Positions 39,410 through 49,677 of a DNA stretch of 64,000 nt are shown here, piece by piece. The translations under genes were made by a program, and so were the position numbers. The stretch is from Lentzea californiensis (GTDB lineage Bacteria > Actinomycetota > Actinomycetes > Mycobacteriales > Pseudonocardiaceae), in NCBI RefSeq assembly GCF_024648825.1, contig NZ_JANBBE010000001.1:186001-250000 (forward strand), in the 5' to 3' direction. Numbering within the stretch: position 1 is the first letter of the stretch; the number at the start of each line of letters is the position of its first letter. The notes under the pieces were generated by a model. It was not told where the DNA came from and did not search any database. It worked only from the letters and a program-made list of their open reading frames with translations.

Positions 39410-39757
39410 ATGCGCCTAATTGGACCGCTTGCCGCGGCTGTCATCGCGCTGGGCAGCTTGACGGCATGCGACGCGATCCAGGGCGTCAGCAACACCGCGG
39501 ACAAGGTGAAGCTGTGCGCCGACGCGATCTCGCTCGTGGGCTTCTCGCCGGACATGAGCGACCCGCAGAAGGCGCTGGAGGAGACCCAGGCCAAGGCGAA
39601 GGAGCTCGAGACCCTCGCGAGCTCCGCGCCGGACGAGCAGGTGAAGAAGGCTCTCGAAGAGGCCGCCAACGGCATGCAGAACGTCAACTCCGCGGCGGAC
39701 TGGGTGCAGCAGAAGGCCGATCTCGCCGCGAAGGTCTCCTCGGCCTGCGGCGGATGA
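39410..39757 (+). CDS. Small helical lipoprotein
   Basis: 115-aa protein with a lipoprotein signal and lipobox LTAC near residue 20. The mature part is mainly charged helix (ALEETQAKAKELETLAS). Two further Cys residues occur (LCAD and SACGG). AAGGAG lies 6-7 nt before the ATG. No family was recognised. It lies just after the ABC-2 operon but may be separate. Confidence 0.75.
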   Translation: MRLIGPLAAAVIALGSLTACDAIQGVSNTADKVKLCADAISLVGFSPDMSDPQKALEETQAKAKELETLASSAPDEQVKKALEEAANGMQNVNSAADWVQQKADLAAKVSSACGG

Positions 39758-39854
39758 GCACTTGAGCCCTGTTGCGCACCTCCGGTGGCGGCTTAGGCTT
39801 TGACGCGTTCATCGTGCCAAGCCTCACGCCGCACACCGGAGGTGTTGCAGCACC

Positions 39855-40046
39855 ATGCAAGCAACAGTGGGTGACAGGCTCCACGTCCACAGCCGTTCCA
39901 TCGGCCTGGAGGAGCGCCTCGGCGAGATCCTCGAAGTGCGCGGGAGCGACGGCCATCCGCCGTACCTCGTCCGCTTCAACGACGGCCACGAGGGCCTGGT
40001 GTTCCCCGGCCCCGACTGCGTCGTCGAGCCCCGGGGCACCGTCTAA
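39855..40046 (+). CDS. DUF1918 small protein
   Basis: 63-aa protein matching DUF1918: GDRLHVHSRSIG, RLGEILEVRGSDGHPPYLVR and the C-terminal GHEGLVFPGPDC. It is a compact beta-barrel family in actinomycetes without a known role. GGAGG lies 12 nt upstream, a long spacing. Its stop overlaps the convergent inositol-phosphatase gene by 4 nt. Confidence 0.88.
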   Translation: MQATVGDRLHVHSRSIGLEERLGEILEVRGSDGHPPYLVRFNDGHEGLVFPGPDCVVEPRGTV

Positions 40047-40867
40047 CCGTTGAGAACCGTCGCGATCAACTCCTCGGCGAGCTGAGGAGTCGCTGCCGCC
40101 ACGCCTGACCACCGGTGGGTGAGGTCGGGTTCGAAGTGGAACGGCCGCCCGTGCAGGTCGACCAGCACGCCGCCTGCGGCGGGCACGGTGACCAGCGCCG
40201 TCGCGAGGTCCATGATCCGGTGCGTGTCGCTTCCCGGATCGATGAAGGCGTCGACCGTTCCTTCCGCGACGAGCATGGTCTCCAGGCAGGTCGTGCACAG
40301 CACACGGATGCGGTCGGCGCTGTTCGCGATGCGCAGCCACGCGTCCTGAGTGCCCGTCTTGGGGCGCATCAGGCACACCGACGCGCCCTTCAACGTCGTG
40401 CGTCCGGTGGTGCGGAACGACGTCGGCACTCCTGCGCGCGCATGCCACGCACGGCCCGTGTCGAACCACGTCGTCAGAGCTTCTTTGGCCGTGCCGTCTT
40501 CGACGAGCGCACCGGCGAAGCAGGAGAGGGGAACGCCGAACGCGGCGTTCGCGGACCCGTCGACCGGGTCGATGACGAGGGTGGTCGAGGAGCCGTTGTC
40601 GACGAACCCGGCTTCCTCGGAGAGCAGGTTCACGCGACTGCGGTGGATCGACTCCAGGATCGCGTCCTCGACGATGCGGTCGACGCGCATCGTCGGTGTT
40701 CCGTCGGCGCCGTCCGCCACTTCTTCGCGGAGCTCGAGGCGCGTGTGCAGAGATCGGGCACGCCCGTACGCCGCCGACGCCGCACGGGCGGCATCAGCGA
40801 GCGCAGGGTGCACGTCATCGGAGAGCTGTGGCTGGGGAACGTCCCATGGGATCAGCACGTTCCCCAC
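40043..40867 (-). CDS. Inositol monophosphatase family protein
   Basis: 274-aa Mg-dependent phosphatase-like protein. The metal site is visible as LSEEAG and DPVDGSAN, and the C-terminal motif as SDTHRIMDLATAL. Substrates in the family include inositol phosphates and PAP, so the exact one is open. The ATG at 40867 opens a normal-length protein. It lies 15 nt downstream of mdh on the same strand. Confidence 0.88.
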   Translation of the reverse strand: MGNVLIPWDVPQPQLSDDVHPALADAARAASAAYGRARSLHTRLELREEVADGADGTPTMRVDRIVEDAILESIHRSRVNLLSEEAGFVDNGSSTTLVIDPVDGSANAAFGVPLSCFAGALVEDGTAKEALTTWFDTGRAWHARAGVPTSFRTTGRTTLKGASVCLMRPKTGTQDAWLRIANSADRIRVLCTTCLETMLVAEGTVDAFIDPGSDTHRIMDLATALVTVPAAGGVLVDLHGRPFHFEPDLTHRWSGVAAATPQLAEELIATVLNG

Positions 40868-40882
40868 ACTGCCACGAAAGAC

Positions 40883-42555
<1,673 letters not shown>

Positions 42556-42570
<15 letters not shown>

Positions 42571-42864
42571 AGTGATGCGCACGGACGGATGGATGCGCAC
42601 AGCGAGTTCCCCGTCCGCGAACTCCACAACGGCGTGCGACTCGCCTCGGCCCGAGCGCACGAGCACCCGGCTCGCGCCCTCGCGGTAGAGGTCGACCACG
42701 GGTTCGCCGTCCTGAAACCACCGCACCCGCACGGAAGCGGCGAGCTCGTCGAACGAGAGCAGCACGTCCTCGACCCGGACGACCTTGATCCACGGCTCGT
42801 CCTCGGTTTCGGGGATCACCCCGAACGCGTCGAGGATCTCGTCGTCGGACGGCATCTGCATCAT
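42556..42864 (-). CDS. Acidic hypothetical protein downstream of TNT gene
   Basis: 102-aa protein with an acidic N-terminus (PSDDEILDAFGVIPETEDEP) and a beta-rich remainder. No family was recognised. It starts about 75 nt after the TNT gene on the same strand, with a 12-bp hairpin in between. It could be a dedicated immunity or accessory protein, but the hairpin argues for partly separate expression. ATGs at 42864 and 42858 are equivalent choices. Confidence 0.6.
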
Positions 42865-42895
42865 CGTCTCCAGACCAAGCGCCGCTCACATGGCT

Positions 42896-42924
42896 GTGGC
42901 CGGGATCGCACGGATCCCGGCCAC
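42896..42924 (-). terminator. Hairpin after TNT-domain gene
   Basis: A perfect 12-bp stem GTGGCCGGGATC / GATCCCGGCCAC with a 5-nt loop, 16 nt after the TNT gene stop on the minus strand. There is no T-run, so it may terminate fully or only attenuate readthrough into the 102-aa gene. Confidence 0.75.
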
Positions 42925-42939
42925 CTCAGCACCAAGCGG

Positions 42940-45738
42940 TCAGTTGTCGGCTGATCCCGTGATCTCCACCAGAACGCCCTCCGCGACCATCTCCTCGACG
43001 GCCTTCGGCAGCAGGTAGGCGGTGCCGCCGCCCGGCTGCTCGAACCACGGCACGGCCACGCCGGTCAGCACCTCGAGCGGGCGGCGCAACCGGTACACGC
43101 GGTACGGGCGGTTGATCCACGACGGCACGAGGCTGCGTTCCGGGAACGGTGTGCCCGCCACGTAGACGAGGTTGCCGCTCTGGTCGCCGTAGCGGTCGAT
43201 CTCGGTGCCCGCCGGCAGTTCGAACATCTGCTTGTGGCGGAACAACGTCAGCGGCGGCTCGCCCGCGAGCGGTGAGATCGGGAACTTCCGCTTCGACGGT
43301 TCCTCCTGCGCCACGGCGGCGGCGACCGGCGAGGGGGCCGGGGCCTGCTGTGGTGCGGGTGGCGGCGGGACCGGCTGCACCTGCGTCGGGGCTGCGGCCG
43401 GTGCCGGCATCGGCGCGGACGGGACCTGCTGCACCTGCGCCGGGGCCGGCTGCGGTTGCTGCGGGGGCAGCGGCGGGCGCTGCGGCGGGACGGGACGGCG
43501 CGGCTCCTCGCGGAAGCCGTTGGTCATCGGCCGCTGCGGCGGCTGGGGTGGCTGGGGTGCCCGCGGGGGGATCGTGCGGAAGTTGCCCAGCACCAGCCTG
43601 CCCACCAGGTACGCCGACGCGTCCTCGACCTTCTCGAACCGCACCGGGTTCTTGGGGCCGTGGTCGAACCAGCTGACCTCCCAGCTGTCACCGTCGAGGC
43701 GCAGCGACCACGTGCGGTCGGCGGGCTCGCCACCGATCCGGAACACGCCGTGCGGCACCTTGAGGTCGTCCAGCGCGCGGCGGGTGCCCGCCAGTTCGCG
43801 GTCCTCCTCCGGCGTGACCTGCCGCGGCGGCCTGACCGGTTCCGGTTCCGGCTCCGGTTCGGGCTCGGGCTCCGGTTCCGGCTCGGGGTCCTTGAACAGC
43901 GCCGCGTCGAACTGGGTGGTCTCCTCCGAGCGCGTCGGCTTGGGCACGGGTGCCAGGGGCAGGACCTCGGGCTCCGCGACTGCGACCGGCTCAGGCTCGA
44001 AGTGCGAGTCGAGCCGCACGTCGAAGCGGTCGTCGAACTCCGGGTCGACCGCCGCCTCGAACGACGTCGTCAACTCGATCTCGTCTTCGGCGAGGTCCGG
44101 CTCGTCGTCGGCCACGGCGACGACCGGGTGCTCCTCGGTGACCTCGGACGCGCTCTCCAGCGGCTCGTCGAGGACCGGGCTCCACGCCATCGTGTCCTGC
44201 ATGACGTCGCGCGGACGTTCCTCGGTCTCGGCGTCCAGGTGGTCCGTGAGCTCCGCGTCGCGCTGGTGCGTGAGGAGCACGGGCTCGTCCGGCCCTGCGG
44301 TGGGGATCTCGGGGGCCTCGGCGACGTCCACGTCCTCGTGTTCGTCCAGGGCGGCCGTTTCGTTCGGTTCCTCGGCGACGAACTCGTCGACAGGCTCCGG
44401 ATCGACGTCCCGGACGGGCTCGCGCACCGGCTGCCGGACGATCTCCGGTGCCGGCTGCCGCACGGGCTCCGGCTCTTCCGCGAGCTCGCTCGGGTGCGGG
44501 GCGAAGAGGTCCATGCCCGCGCCGTACGTGTCGCGCAGGGTCCTCTCGTCGATCGTGTCCGGCACGCCGTCCGAGTCGAAGACGACCCGGTAGGGAGGGC
44601 CGTCACCGGCCAGCGGCGGGACGGCCACCGCGAGCGTCTCGCCCAGGTCGGCCACGGGCTCCGGTGCGACCTGCGGCTGCTCGGTCGTCACCTCGGCCGC
44701 GACCGGCTCGGGGTACATCGGCTCGAAGTCGTACTCCTCCGGCTCGTCGTCGCCCTCGAACTTCGGGGCCTCCGACTTCGGGGCGTCGAACTTCGCAGGC
44801 TCGAACTTCGCAGGCTCGAACTTCGCAGGCTCGAACTTCGGGGCCGCGACGAACTGCGTCGCGTCCACCTCGGGTGCGGGCTCCGGCTCCGGTTCGGGTT
44901 CGACCGGCGTCGGCACGACGGTGCCGGGAGGCGCGGCGGGAGCGCCCAGGTTCGCGGCGGCGCCGAGCCTCGACTCCTCGCTGACCTCTGGCAGGCCGAA
45001 CCCGGCGGCGCGCGCCCGTTCGACCAGCTCCGGCTCGGGCGGGACGCCGTACTTGCGCAGGTAGTAGGAGACCCCGGCGGGCCAGATCCACACACCGTCC
45101 GTCTGGAACCCGGACGGCACGACCGGCGGCGCGTCCGGGTGCAGCACGTCGTTGTCGAAGCCGCGACCGGCCACGGCGACCGGCGCGTTCGACAGGTACG
45201 CGAGCAGCGGCGCGACCTCGGGCTCCGGCACCGGCGGGCGGTTGACCGACGGACGACCGTTCGGTCCGGCGCCGTCGAACACCCGTGCCGTGCGGAACAC
45301 CGGTGTCGGCGGGTTCATCCTGCGGCGCAACCAGTCCGGGATGTTCTCCTCGACACGCGGGAAGAACCGCATCTCGTCGGTGTACGCCTGCTGGGGCGGC
45401 GGGGTCTGCCAGCTCGGCTCCGCGCGGTCGAAGTCGAGGTTGTAGCTGGAGGGGTGGTCGAGCTGGTACCTGGCGTTGGTCCAGCTGCCCCGGCCCTCGC
45501 GGTGCATGCCGGCTCGCAGCCGCGCGAACAGCGAGGCCACCTCCTGGGGCACCTGCCACCCGCGCTTGGAGCCGTCCTGCAGCTTGAGTTCGGCCTCCAG
45601 TTCGAAGTACCGGCCCGTGGCGCGGTACTGCGCGGTCACACTGCGCCAGTCCTCTGGTGCGGCCCGCATCAGAGTCAGGCCGATCTGCTTAACCAGAGCG
45701 TCCTGCTCGGTAGGGTTCAACGGCTTCGGCTCGGACAC
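42940..45738 (-). CDS. TNT-domain (NAD+ glycohydrolase toxin-type) protein
   Basis: 932-aa protein. An N-terminal globular region (about 1-260) contains IPDWLRRRMNPPTPVFRTA. A long acidic, Pro/Glu-rich disordered part follows (about 260-720). A small central domain (about 630-720, SWEVSWFDHGPKNPVRFEKV) and a Pro/Gln-rich linker come next. The C-terminus (about 830-932) is a TNT domain: GTEIDRYGDQSG, SLVPSWINRPYRVYRLRRPL and PWFEQPGGGTAYLLP. TNT enzymes hydrolyse NAD+. There is no signal peptide, so export or cytosolic control is unresolved. Confidence 0.85.
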   Translation of the reverse strand: MSEPKPLNPTEQDALVKQIGLTLMRAAPEDWRSVTAQYRATGRYFELEAELKLQDGSKRGWQVPQEVASLFARLRAGMHREGRGSWTNARYQLDHPSSYNLDFDRAEPSWQTPPPQQAYTDEMRFFPRVEENIPDWLRRRMNPPTPVFRTARVFDGAGPNGRPSVNRPPVPEPEVAPLLAYLSNAPVAVAGRGFDNDVLHPDAPPVVPSGFQTDGVWIWPAGVSYYLRKYGVPPEPELVERARAAGFGLPEVSEESRLGAAANLGAPAAPPGTVVPTPVEPEPEPEPAPEVDATQFVAAPKFEPAKFEPAKFEPAKFDAPKSEAPKFEGDDEPEEYDFEPMYPEPVAAEVTTEQPQVAPEPVADLGETLAVAVPPLAGDGPPYRVVFDSDGVPDTIDERTLRDTYGAGMDLFAPHPSELAEEPEPVRQPAPEIVRQPVREPVRDVDPEPVDEFVAEEPNETAALDEHEDVDVAEAPEIPTAGPDEPVLLTHQRDAELTDHLDAETEERPRDVMQDTMAWSPVLDEPLESASEVTEEHPVVAVADDEPDLAEDEIELTTSFEAAVDPEFDDRFDVRLDSHFEPEPVAVAEPEVLPLAPVPKPTRSEETTQFDAALFKDPEPEPEPEPEPEPEPEPVRPPRQVTPEEDRELAGTRRALDDLKVPHGVFRIGGEPADRTWSLRLDGDSWEVSWFDHGPKNPVRFEKVEDASAYLVGRLVLGNFRTIPPRAPQPPQPPQRPMTNGFREEPRRPVPPQRPPLPPQQPQPAPAQVQQVPSAPMPAPAAAPTQVQPVPPPPAPQQAPAPSPVAAAVAQEEPSKRKFPISPLAGEPPLTLFRHKQMFELPAGTEIDRYGDQSGNLVYVAGTPFPERSLVPSWINRPYRVYRLRRPLEVLTGVAVPWFEQPGGGTAYLLPKAVEEMVAEGVLVEITGSADN
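44786..44830. repeat. 15-bp tandem repeat, three units, inside TNT gene
   Basis: Three exact units of TCGAACTTCGCAGGC encode repeated Glu-Pro-Ala-Lys-Phe in the disordered linker. Partial units flank it. A second simple repeat (Glu-Pro runs, about 43840-43895) lies in the same gene. Both are candidates for length variation by slippage. Confidence 0.9.
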
Positions 45739-45876
45739 GCCAACATCTTCCCCCGCAACTCGCCGGATCGCACACGTCCCCCGCCACTGCGCCGAACGGT
45801 GGAGGCCCGACCATAACGCGGTGGACGTGCAAGGTTAAAGCTGATCAAGAACACCTTTGACCTATCTGGAGGCCTT

Positions 45877-46797
45877 GTGACGCGGTCCGCGCAGGTGACC
45901 GGCGGTCTGCTGGCGGCGGCGGGCGGAGTGGCGATCGCGGTCCAGGCGCGCGTCAACGGATCGCTCGCCCAGTCGCTGGGCAACGGCCTGCTGGCGGCGT
46001 TGATCTCCTTCGCCGGAGGGTGGTTCGTGCTGCTCGCGGTCGTCCTGACGCGACAGTCCGGGAGGGACGGCCTGCTGCGACTGCGGGAGGCGCTGCGCCG
46101 GCGCCGCATCCGCTGGTGGGAATGCATCGGCGGCATCAGCGGCGCGGTGCTCGTGGGCTCCCAGGGACTGGCGGTCGCGACCATCGGTGTGGCGGTGTTC
46201 ACGGTCGCGGTCGTGATCGGGCAGGTCGTGAGCAGCATGGTCATGGACAACCTCGGGGTCGGTCCCGGTGAGTCGAAGCCGATTACAAGAACACGTGTCG
46301 TCGGAGCGGCCGTCGGTGTTATCGCGGTCACCGTCGCCGTGTCGCACCAGTTCACGTCGCCCGGCGCGTTGTGGCTCGCGGTGCTGCCGCTGATCGCGGG
46401 CCTGCTGATGGGCTGGCAGCAGGCGGTGAACGGGCTGGTGCGCGAGGCCGCGGCCAACTCGATGGCGACGATCCTGGTGAACTTCACCGTCGGCACGGTC
46501 GCGTTGTCGCTGGTCAATGCCGTGACGTGGAGCGGAGTACCCGGCGCGTTCCCCTCTGCCTGGTGGCTGTACCTCGGCGGGTTGCTGGGCATCGTCGGCG
46601 TGGGTGGCGCGATCACGTCGGTGCGGTTCATCGGCGTGCTGATGGTCGGGCTGTGCGGCGTGTGCGGTCAGCTCATCGGGGCCGTGCTGCTCGACGCGGT
46701 GAGCGGGCACCTCGCGTTGCCGACGGTGATCGGCGTGGTGCTGACGCTGGTGTCGGTGGGCGTCGCGGCCCTGCCCAATGGGAAGATGAGGACGTGA
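45877..46797 (+). CDS. DMT family transporter (YdcZ/DUF606-like)
   Basis: 306-aa membrane protein with about ten helices. It starts [19 protein letters not shown], with a second, repeated half ([12 protein letters not shown]), as in YdcZ-type proteins built from two five-helix units. The substrate is unknown. TGGAGG lies 4-5 nt before the GTG. Its stop overlaps the folD start (GTGA). Confidence 0.88.
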   Translation: MTRSAQVTGGLLAAAGGVAIAVQARVNGSLAQSLGNGLLAALISFAGGWFVLLAVVLTRQSGRDGLLRLREALRRRRIRWWECIGGISGAVLVGSQGLAVATIGVAVFTVAVVIGQVVSSMVMDNLGVGPGESKPITRTRVVGAAVGVIAVTVAVSHQFTSPGALWLAVLPLIAGLLMGWQQAVNGLVREAAANSMATILVNFTVGTVALSLVNAVTWSGVPGAFPSAWWLYLGGLLGIVGVGGAITSVRFIGVLMVGLCGVCGQLIGAVLLDAVSGHLALPTVIGVVLTLVSVGVAALPNGKMRT

Positions 46798-47642
46798 CTG
46801 CGACGCTGCTCAACGGCAACGAAACCCGGAACGCGCTGTTCGAGGACCTGAAGGCGCGGGTCGCCGCGCTGCCCGGCTCCGTGGGCCTGGCCACCGTGCT
46901 GGTCGGCGACGACCCCGGCTCGCACTCGTACGTCAAGGGCAAGCACAGGGCGTGCGAGAAGGTCGGCATCAAGTCGATCCGGCGCGACCTGCCCGAGTCG
47001 ATCACGCAGCAGGAGCTGGAAGCCGTCATCGACGAGCTGAACGCGAACCCCGAGGTCACCGCGTACATCGTTCAGCTGCCGCTGCCCAAGCACCTCAACG
47101 CGAACGCGATCCTGGAGCGCATCGACCCGGCCAAGGACGGCGACGGCCTGCACCCGGTCAACCTCGGCAAGCTGGTGCTCGGCGAGGAGGCGGCGCTGCC
47201 CGCCACGCCGCGCGGCATCGTGGAACTGCTGCGCCGCTACGAGGTGCCGATCGCAGGCGCGAACGTCACCGTGATCGGCCGCGGCGTCACCGTGGGCCGC
47301 CCGATCGGCCTGCTGCTGACCCGCCGTTCCGAGAACGCCACCGTGACGCTGTGCCACACCGGCACCAAGGACCTCGCGGCGGAGGTGCGCCGGGCGGACA
47401 TCGTGATCGCCGGCGCCGGCAGCCCGGGCCTGATCACCGCGGACATGGTCAAGCCGGGCGCGGCCGTGGTCGACGTCGGCATCACCCGCACCGAGGCCGG
47501 CCTCGTCGGCGACGTGGCCCCCGAGGTCCGCGAGGTCGCCGGCTGGCTCGCCCCGATCCCCGGTGGCGCGGGCCCGATGACCGTCGCGATGCTGCTGACC
47601 AACACCGTCGAAGCAGCCGAGCGCGCCAATGCAGCGGTCTGA
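46794..47642 (+). CDS. folD: Methylenetetrahydrofolate dehydrogenase/cyclohydrolase
   Basis: 282-aa bifunctional enzyme that interconverts 5,10-methylene-, methenyl- and 10-formyl-tetrahydrofolate. Its products feed purine synthesis (purN and purH are in this window). Motifs are [17 protein letters not shown] with the catalytic Lys, [19 protein letters not shown] and the nucleotide site [11 protein letters not shown], ending in [14 protein letters not shown]. The GTG start is coupled to the transporter gene. Confidence 0.96.
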   Translation: MTATLLNGNETRNALFEDLKARVAALPGSVGLATVLVGDDPGSHSYVKGKHRACEKVGIKSIRRDLPESITQQELEAVIDELNANPEVTAYIVQLPLPKHLNANAILERIDPAKDGDGLHPVNLGKLVLGEEAALPATPRGIVELLRRYEVPIAGANVTVIGRGVTVGRPIGLLLTRRSENATVTLCHTGTKDLAAEVRRADIVIAGAGSPGLITADMVKPGAAVVDVGITRTEAGLVGDVAPEVREVAGWLAPIPGGAGPMTVAMLLTNTVEAAERANAAV

Positions 47643-47949
47643 CGCCGAGGCGCTCATGCCGGAACAGCGCTGGCGCTCGGGCCCCGGGAAGCACCTGCCG
47701 TTCGCGCTGGTGCTGGGAGTCGGTGTGCTCGGGCTGGTGCGGATCTTCCAGTACCACTGGCGGCAGGGCGCGGTGCTGCTCGGAGTGTCGTTGCTGGTCG
47801 CGGCCGTGCTGCGGATCCTCGTGACCGACGAGCAGGCGGGTCTGATCAAGATCCGCGGCCGCGGCATGGACGCGTTCCTCTACTCGACGCTGGGCATCGT
47901 GGTGATCGCCGTCGCACTGACGATCACCGGCGGCCCGCTCAGCCGATAG
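47629..47949 (+). CDS. DUF3017 membrane protein
   Basis: 106-aa protein with three hydrophobic helices. The conserved [20 protein letters not shown] and [19 protein letters not shown] fit DUF3017, found after folD in other actinomycetes. The start overlaps the folD end by 14 nt. The function is unknown. Its 3' end overlaps the convergent tetR by 11 nt. Confidence 0.9.
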   Translation: MQRSDAEALMPEQRWRSGPGKHLPFALVLGVGVLGLVRIFQYHWRQGAVLLGVSLLVAAVLRILVTDEQAGLIKIRGRGMDAFLYSTLGIVVIAVALTITGGPLSR

Positions 47950-48508
47950 CGCGGTTCACCATGACCTCGACGAGCTCGTCGAGGTCCATGGTGGCCACCA
48001 CGTCCGGCAGCGTCAGCCGTTCGTAGATCAGCCCCGTCATCGCGAAGTACAGCGAGACGACGGTCATCCGGTCGCCCGGCAGCTTCGACTCCTCGTTGAA
48101 CGCGACGTTGTCCTCGATGTTGCCGGCGATCGTCCTCGTGAGCGCCTCCCGGATCTCCGGCCTCCTCGTGGCCTCGAGCCGCAGCTCCATCATCGCGAGG
48201 TAGCAGGCCTTGTCCGCGTCCGCCCGCTTGATGATGTCGTGCATGAACTTCACCGTCAGCGACCTGTCGCGCGGCAACGCGAGCGACTCCGCGACGGACT
48301 CGCCGGACGGCATGAGCCTCTCGTGCACCCGCGTCATCACCGCCGGCATCAGCTCGTCGCGGTTCGCGAAGTAGTTCGACGCCGTACCCGCCGGCACCCC
48401 GGCCTTCGCGTCGATCGCGCGGTAGGTCAGCCCCCGCGCGCCCTCCTGTGCCAGGACGTCGATCGCCGCGTCCAGCAGTGCCGTGCGCCTTGCCTCGTTC
48501 CGGACCAC
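47939..48508 (-). CDS. TetR family regulator
   Basis: 189-aa repressor. The helix-turn-helix is LTYRAIDAKAGVPAGTASNYF, followed by a helical ligand domain. The GTG at 48508 is close to a 38-bp palindrome (48522-48559) that lies between it and the divergent reductase gene. It therefore probably represses both genes. Confidence 0.88.
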   Translation of the reverse strand: MVRNEARRTALLDAAIDVLAQEGARGLTYRAIDAKAGVPAGTASNYFANRDELMPAVMTRVHERLMPSGESVAESLALPRDRSLTVKFMHDIIKRADADKACYLAMMELRLEATRRPEIREALTRTIAGNIEDNVAFNEESKLPGDRMTVVSLYFAMTGLIYERLTLPDVVATMDLDELVEVMVNRAIG

Positions 48509-48521
48509 GCCGCCTCCTTGA

Positions 48522-48559
48522 CAACCACTACAAACATAGTACTACAGTTGTCGTGGTTG
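48522..48559. promoter_or_regulatory. TetR operator palindrome
   Basis: CAACCACTACAA (48522-48533) and TTGTCGTGGTTG (48548-48559) form 12-bp arms with one mismatch. A smaller TAGTACTA palindrome sits in the 14-nt centre. It lies exactly between the divergent tetR and reductase genes and overlaps a TTGACA-like -35. Confidence 0.75.
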
Positions 48560-48585
48560 AACGACATCCACCAGGGGGTCTTGCT

Positions 48586-49149
48586 TTGCGAAAGCTCGTT
48601 TACTACGTCGCCGTCACGCTCGACGGGTTCATCGCGGCCGAGGACGGGACCTTCGACGGGTTCCTCTTCGAAGGCGACCACATGGCCGGCATCAACGCGC
48701 ACTACCCGGAGACGCTGCCGACCCAGCTCCGCGAGCCGTTCGGCCTGGCGGACGCGCCGAACCAGCACTTCGACACCGTCCTGATGGGCCGCAACACCTA
48801 CCAGGTCCCCGGTGGTCTGGCCTCGCCCTACGCACACCTGCGCCAGTTCGTCGTGTCCACCCGGGTGACCGGCACCCCGGACGACGTCGAGGTGATCCGC
48901 GAGGACGTCGTCGGCCGCGTCCGGTCGATGAAGGCCGAGGACGGCCTCGACATCTGGCTGTGCGGCGGCGGCAAGCTGGCCGCCGAACTGCTGCCCGAGG
49001 TCGACCGGTTGCTGCTCAAGATCCACCCCGTGGCGTTCGGGCGCGGCATCCCGCTGTTCGACGGGAAAGCCGACATCACGAAGTTCCAGCGCACCGATGC
49101 GCGACTGTTCGAGAGCGGAGTTTCGTTCATGAGTTACGACCGCGTTTAA
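48586..49149 (+). CDS. Dihydrofolate reductase family protein (RibD C-terminal like)
   Basis: 187-aa reductase-fold protein. It begins RKLVYYVAVTLDGFIAAEDG, with the nucleotide region VLMGRNTY and a later WLCGGGKLAAELL, as in YyaP/RibD-type proteins. The substrate is unknown. The TTG at 48586 follows a GGGGG stretch. It is regulated, by layout, through the TetR operator upstream. Confidence 0.85.
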   Translation: MRKLVYYVAVTLDGFIAAEDGTFDGFLFEGDHMAGINAHYPETLPTQLREPFGLADAPNQHFDTVLMGRNTYQVPGGLASPYAHLRQFVVSTRVTGTPDDVEVIREDVVGRVRSMKAEDGLDIWLCGGGKLAAELLPEVDRLLLKIHPVAFGRGIPLFDGKADITKFQRTDARLFESGVSFMSYDRV

Positions 49150-49161
49150 GAAAATGATTGA

Positions 49162-49180
49162 CGGCGGGCAGCGCCCGCCG
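49162..49180 (+). terminator. Terminator after reductase gene
   Basis: An 8-bp perfect stem CGGCGGGC / GCCCGCCG with a 3-nt loop, followed by TAATACTT, 13 nt after the stop codon. It separates the reductase gene from the leader ORF and tRNA array. Confidence 0.8.
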
Positions 49181-49218
49181 TAATACTTGTGCCACACACC
49201 AAGCCGAAGGGGATCGTC

Positions 49219-49329
49219 ATGAGCAGCCAGGAGATGCGAGGCGAGAGCTTTAGCAGCCTCGTCGCGTGCGTGCGCTCATCACGACGTCCCAGCTCCTCGC
49301 GACCGTTTTCGCAGGTGAGCTCCTTGTAG
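49219..49329 (+). CDS. 36-aa Ser/Arg-rich leader ORF before tRNA array
   Basis: An ORF of 36 codons with an AAGGGG ribosome site 6 nt before the ATG. It contains 13 Ser, 5 Arg, 2 Phe and 2 Pro. Codons rare in this genome recur: TTT (2), TCA (2), CGA (3). Of the Ser codons, seven are AGC. The downstream tRNAs are Arg, Pro, Phe, Ser(GCT), Ser(CGA) and Asn. The last codons can pair with the 5' arm of the following terminator. A regulatory leader peptide is proposed; a chance ORF is not excluded. Confidence 0.5.
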   Translation: MSSQEMRGESFSSLVACVRSSRRPSSSRPFSQVSSL

Positions 49330-49356
49330 TGGCATGAGGTACCAAGGCCACTCAGG

Positions 49357-49399
49357 GAGCCGCCCATCGGGAAACCGACAAGGGCGGCTCTCTTTGTTT
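49357..49399 (+). terminator. Terminator/attenuator between leader ORF and tRNA array
   Basis: A 9-bp stem GAGCCGCCC (49357-49365) / GGGCGGCTC (49382-49390) is followed by TCTTTGTTTG. It lies 27 nt after the leader stop. GCTCC at 49319-49323, in the last leader codons, can pair with GGAGC at 49356-49360 and so block this hairpin. AGTGGC (49328-49333) and GCCACT (49347-49352) form a further hairpin beginning at the stop codon. Confidence 0.65.
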
Positions 49400-49419
49400 G
49401 TCGTGCATTTTTAATTCTT

Positions 49420-49491
49420 GCCCTTGTAGCTCAATGGAGAGAGTGCGGCGCTACGAACGCCGAGATTCAGGTTCGACTCCTGGCAGGGGTG
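49420..49491 (+). tRNA. tRNA-Arg(ACG)
   Basis: 72-nt cloverleaf. The acceptor is GCCCTTG/CAGGGGT with G-U pairs, the D stem is GCTC/GAGT, the anticodon arm is CGGCG-CTACGAA-CGCCG with anticodon ACG, and the T loop is TTCGACT. There is no encoded CCA. It is the first of six tRNAs in the array. Its anticodon is that of the tRNA-Arg isoacceptors cut by colicin D. Confidence 0.88.
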
Positions 49492-49495
49492 CTCA

Positions 49496-49567
49496 CGGGT
49501 GCGAGGGAGACGGCAACCCACCTCATTTGGGATGAGGACACACCGCGTTCGACTCGCGGGCATCCGA
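49496..49567 (+). tRNA. tRNA-Pro(TGG), atypical D arm
   Basis: 72-nt cloverleaf with acceptor CGGGTGC/GCATCCG (one G-U), anticodon arm CCTCA-TTTGGGA-TGAGG (anticodon TGG) and T arm CCGCG-TTCGACT-CGCGG. The D arm is unusual: a 3-bp GGG/CCC stem with GA before it in place of the usual U8. No CCA is encoded. It begins 4 nt after tRNA-Arg. Confidence 0.75.
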
Positions 49568-49594
49568 CGGAAAGGCGTCCTCCGGGACGCGCAA

Positions 49595-49666
49595 GGCTCT
49601 TTAGCTCAACTGGCAGAGCACCGGGGTGAAGACCCGGTGGTCAGGGTTCGACTCCCTGGGGAGCCA
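49595..49666 (+). tRNA. tRNA-Phe(GAA)
   Basis: 72-nt cloverleaf with acceptor GGCTCTT/GGGAGCC (two G-U pairs at its base), D stem GCTC/GAGC, anticodon arm CCGGG-GTGAAGA-CCCGG (anticodon GAA), T arm CAGGG-TTCGACT-CCCTG and discriminator A. No CCA is encoded. The loop 5' base is G rather than the usual pyrimidine. Confidence 0.88.
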
Positions 49667-49677
49667 CGCAGGACGAA

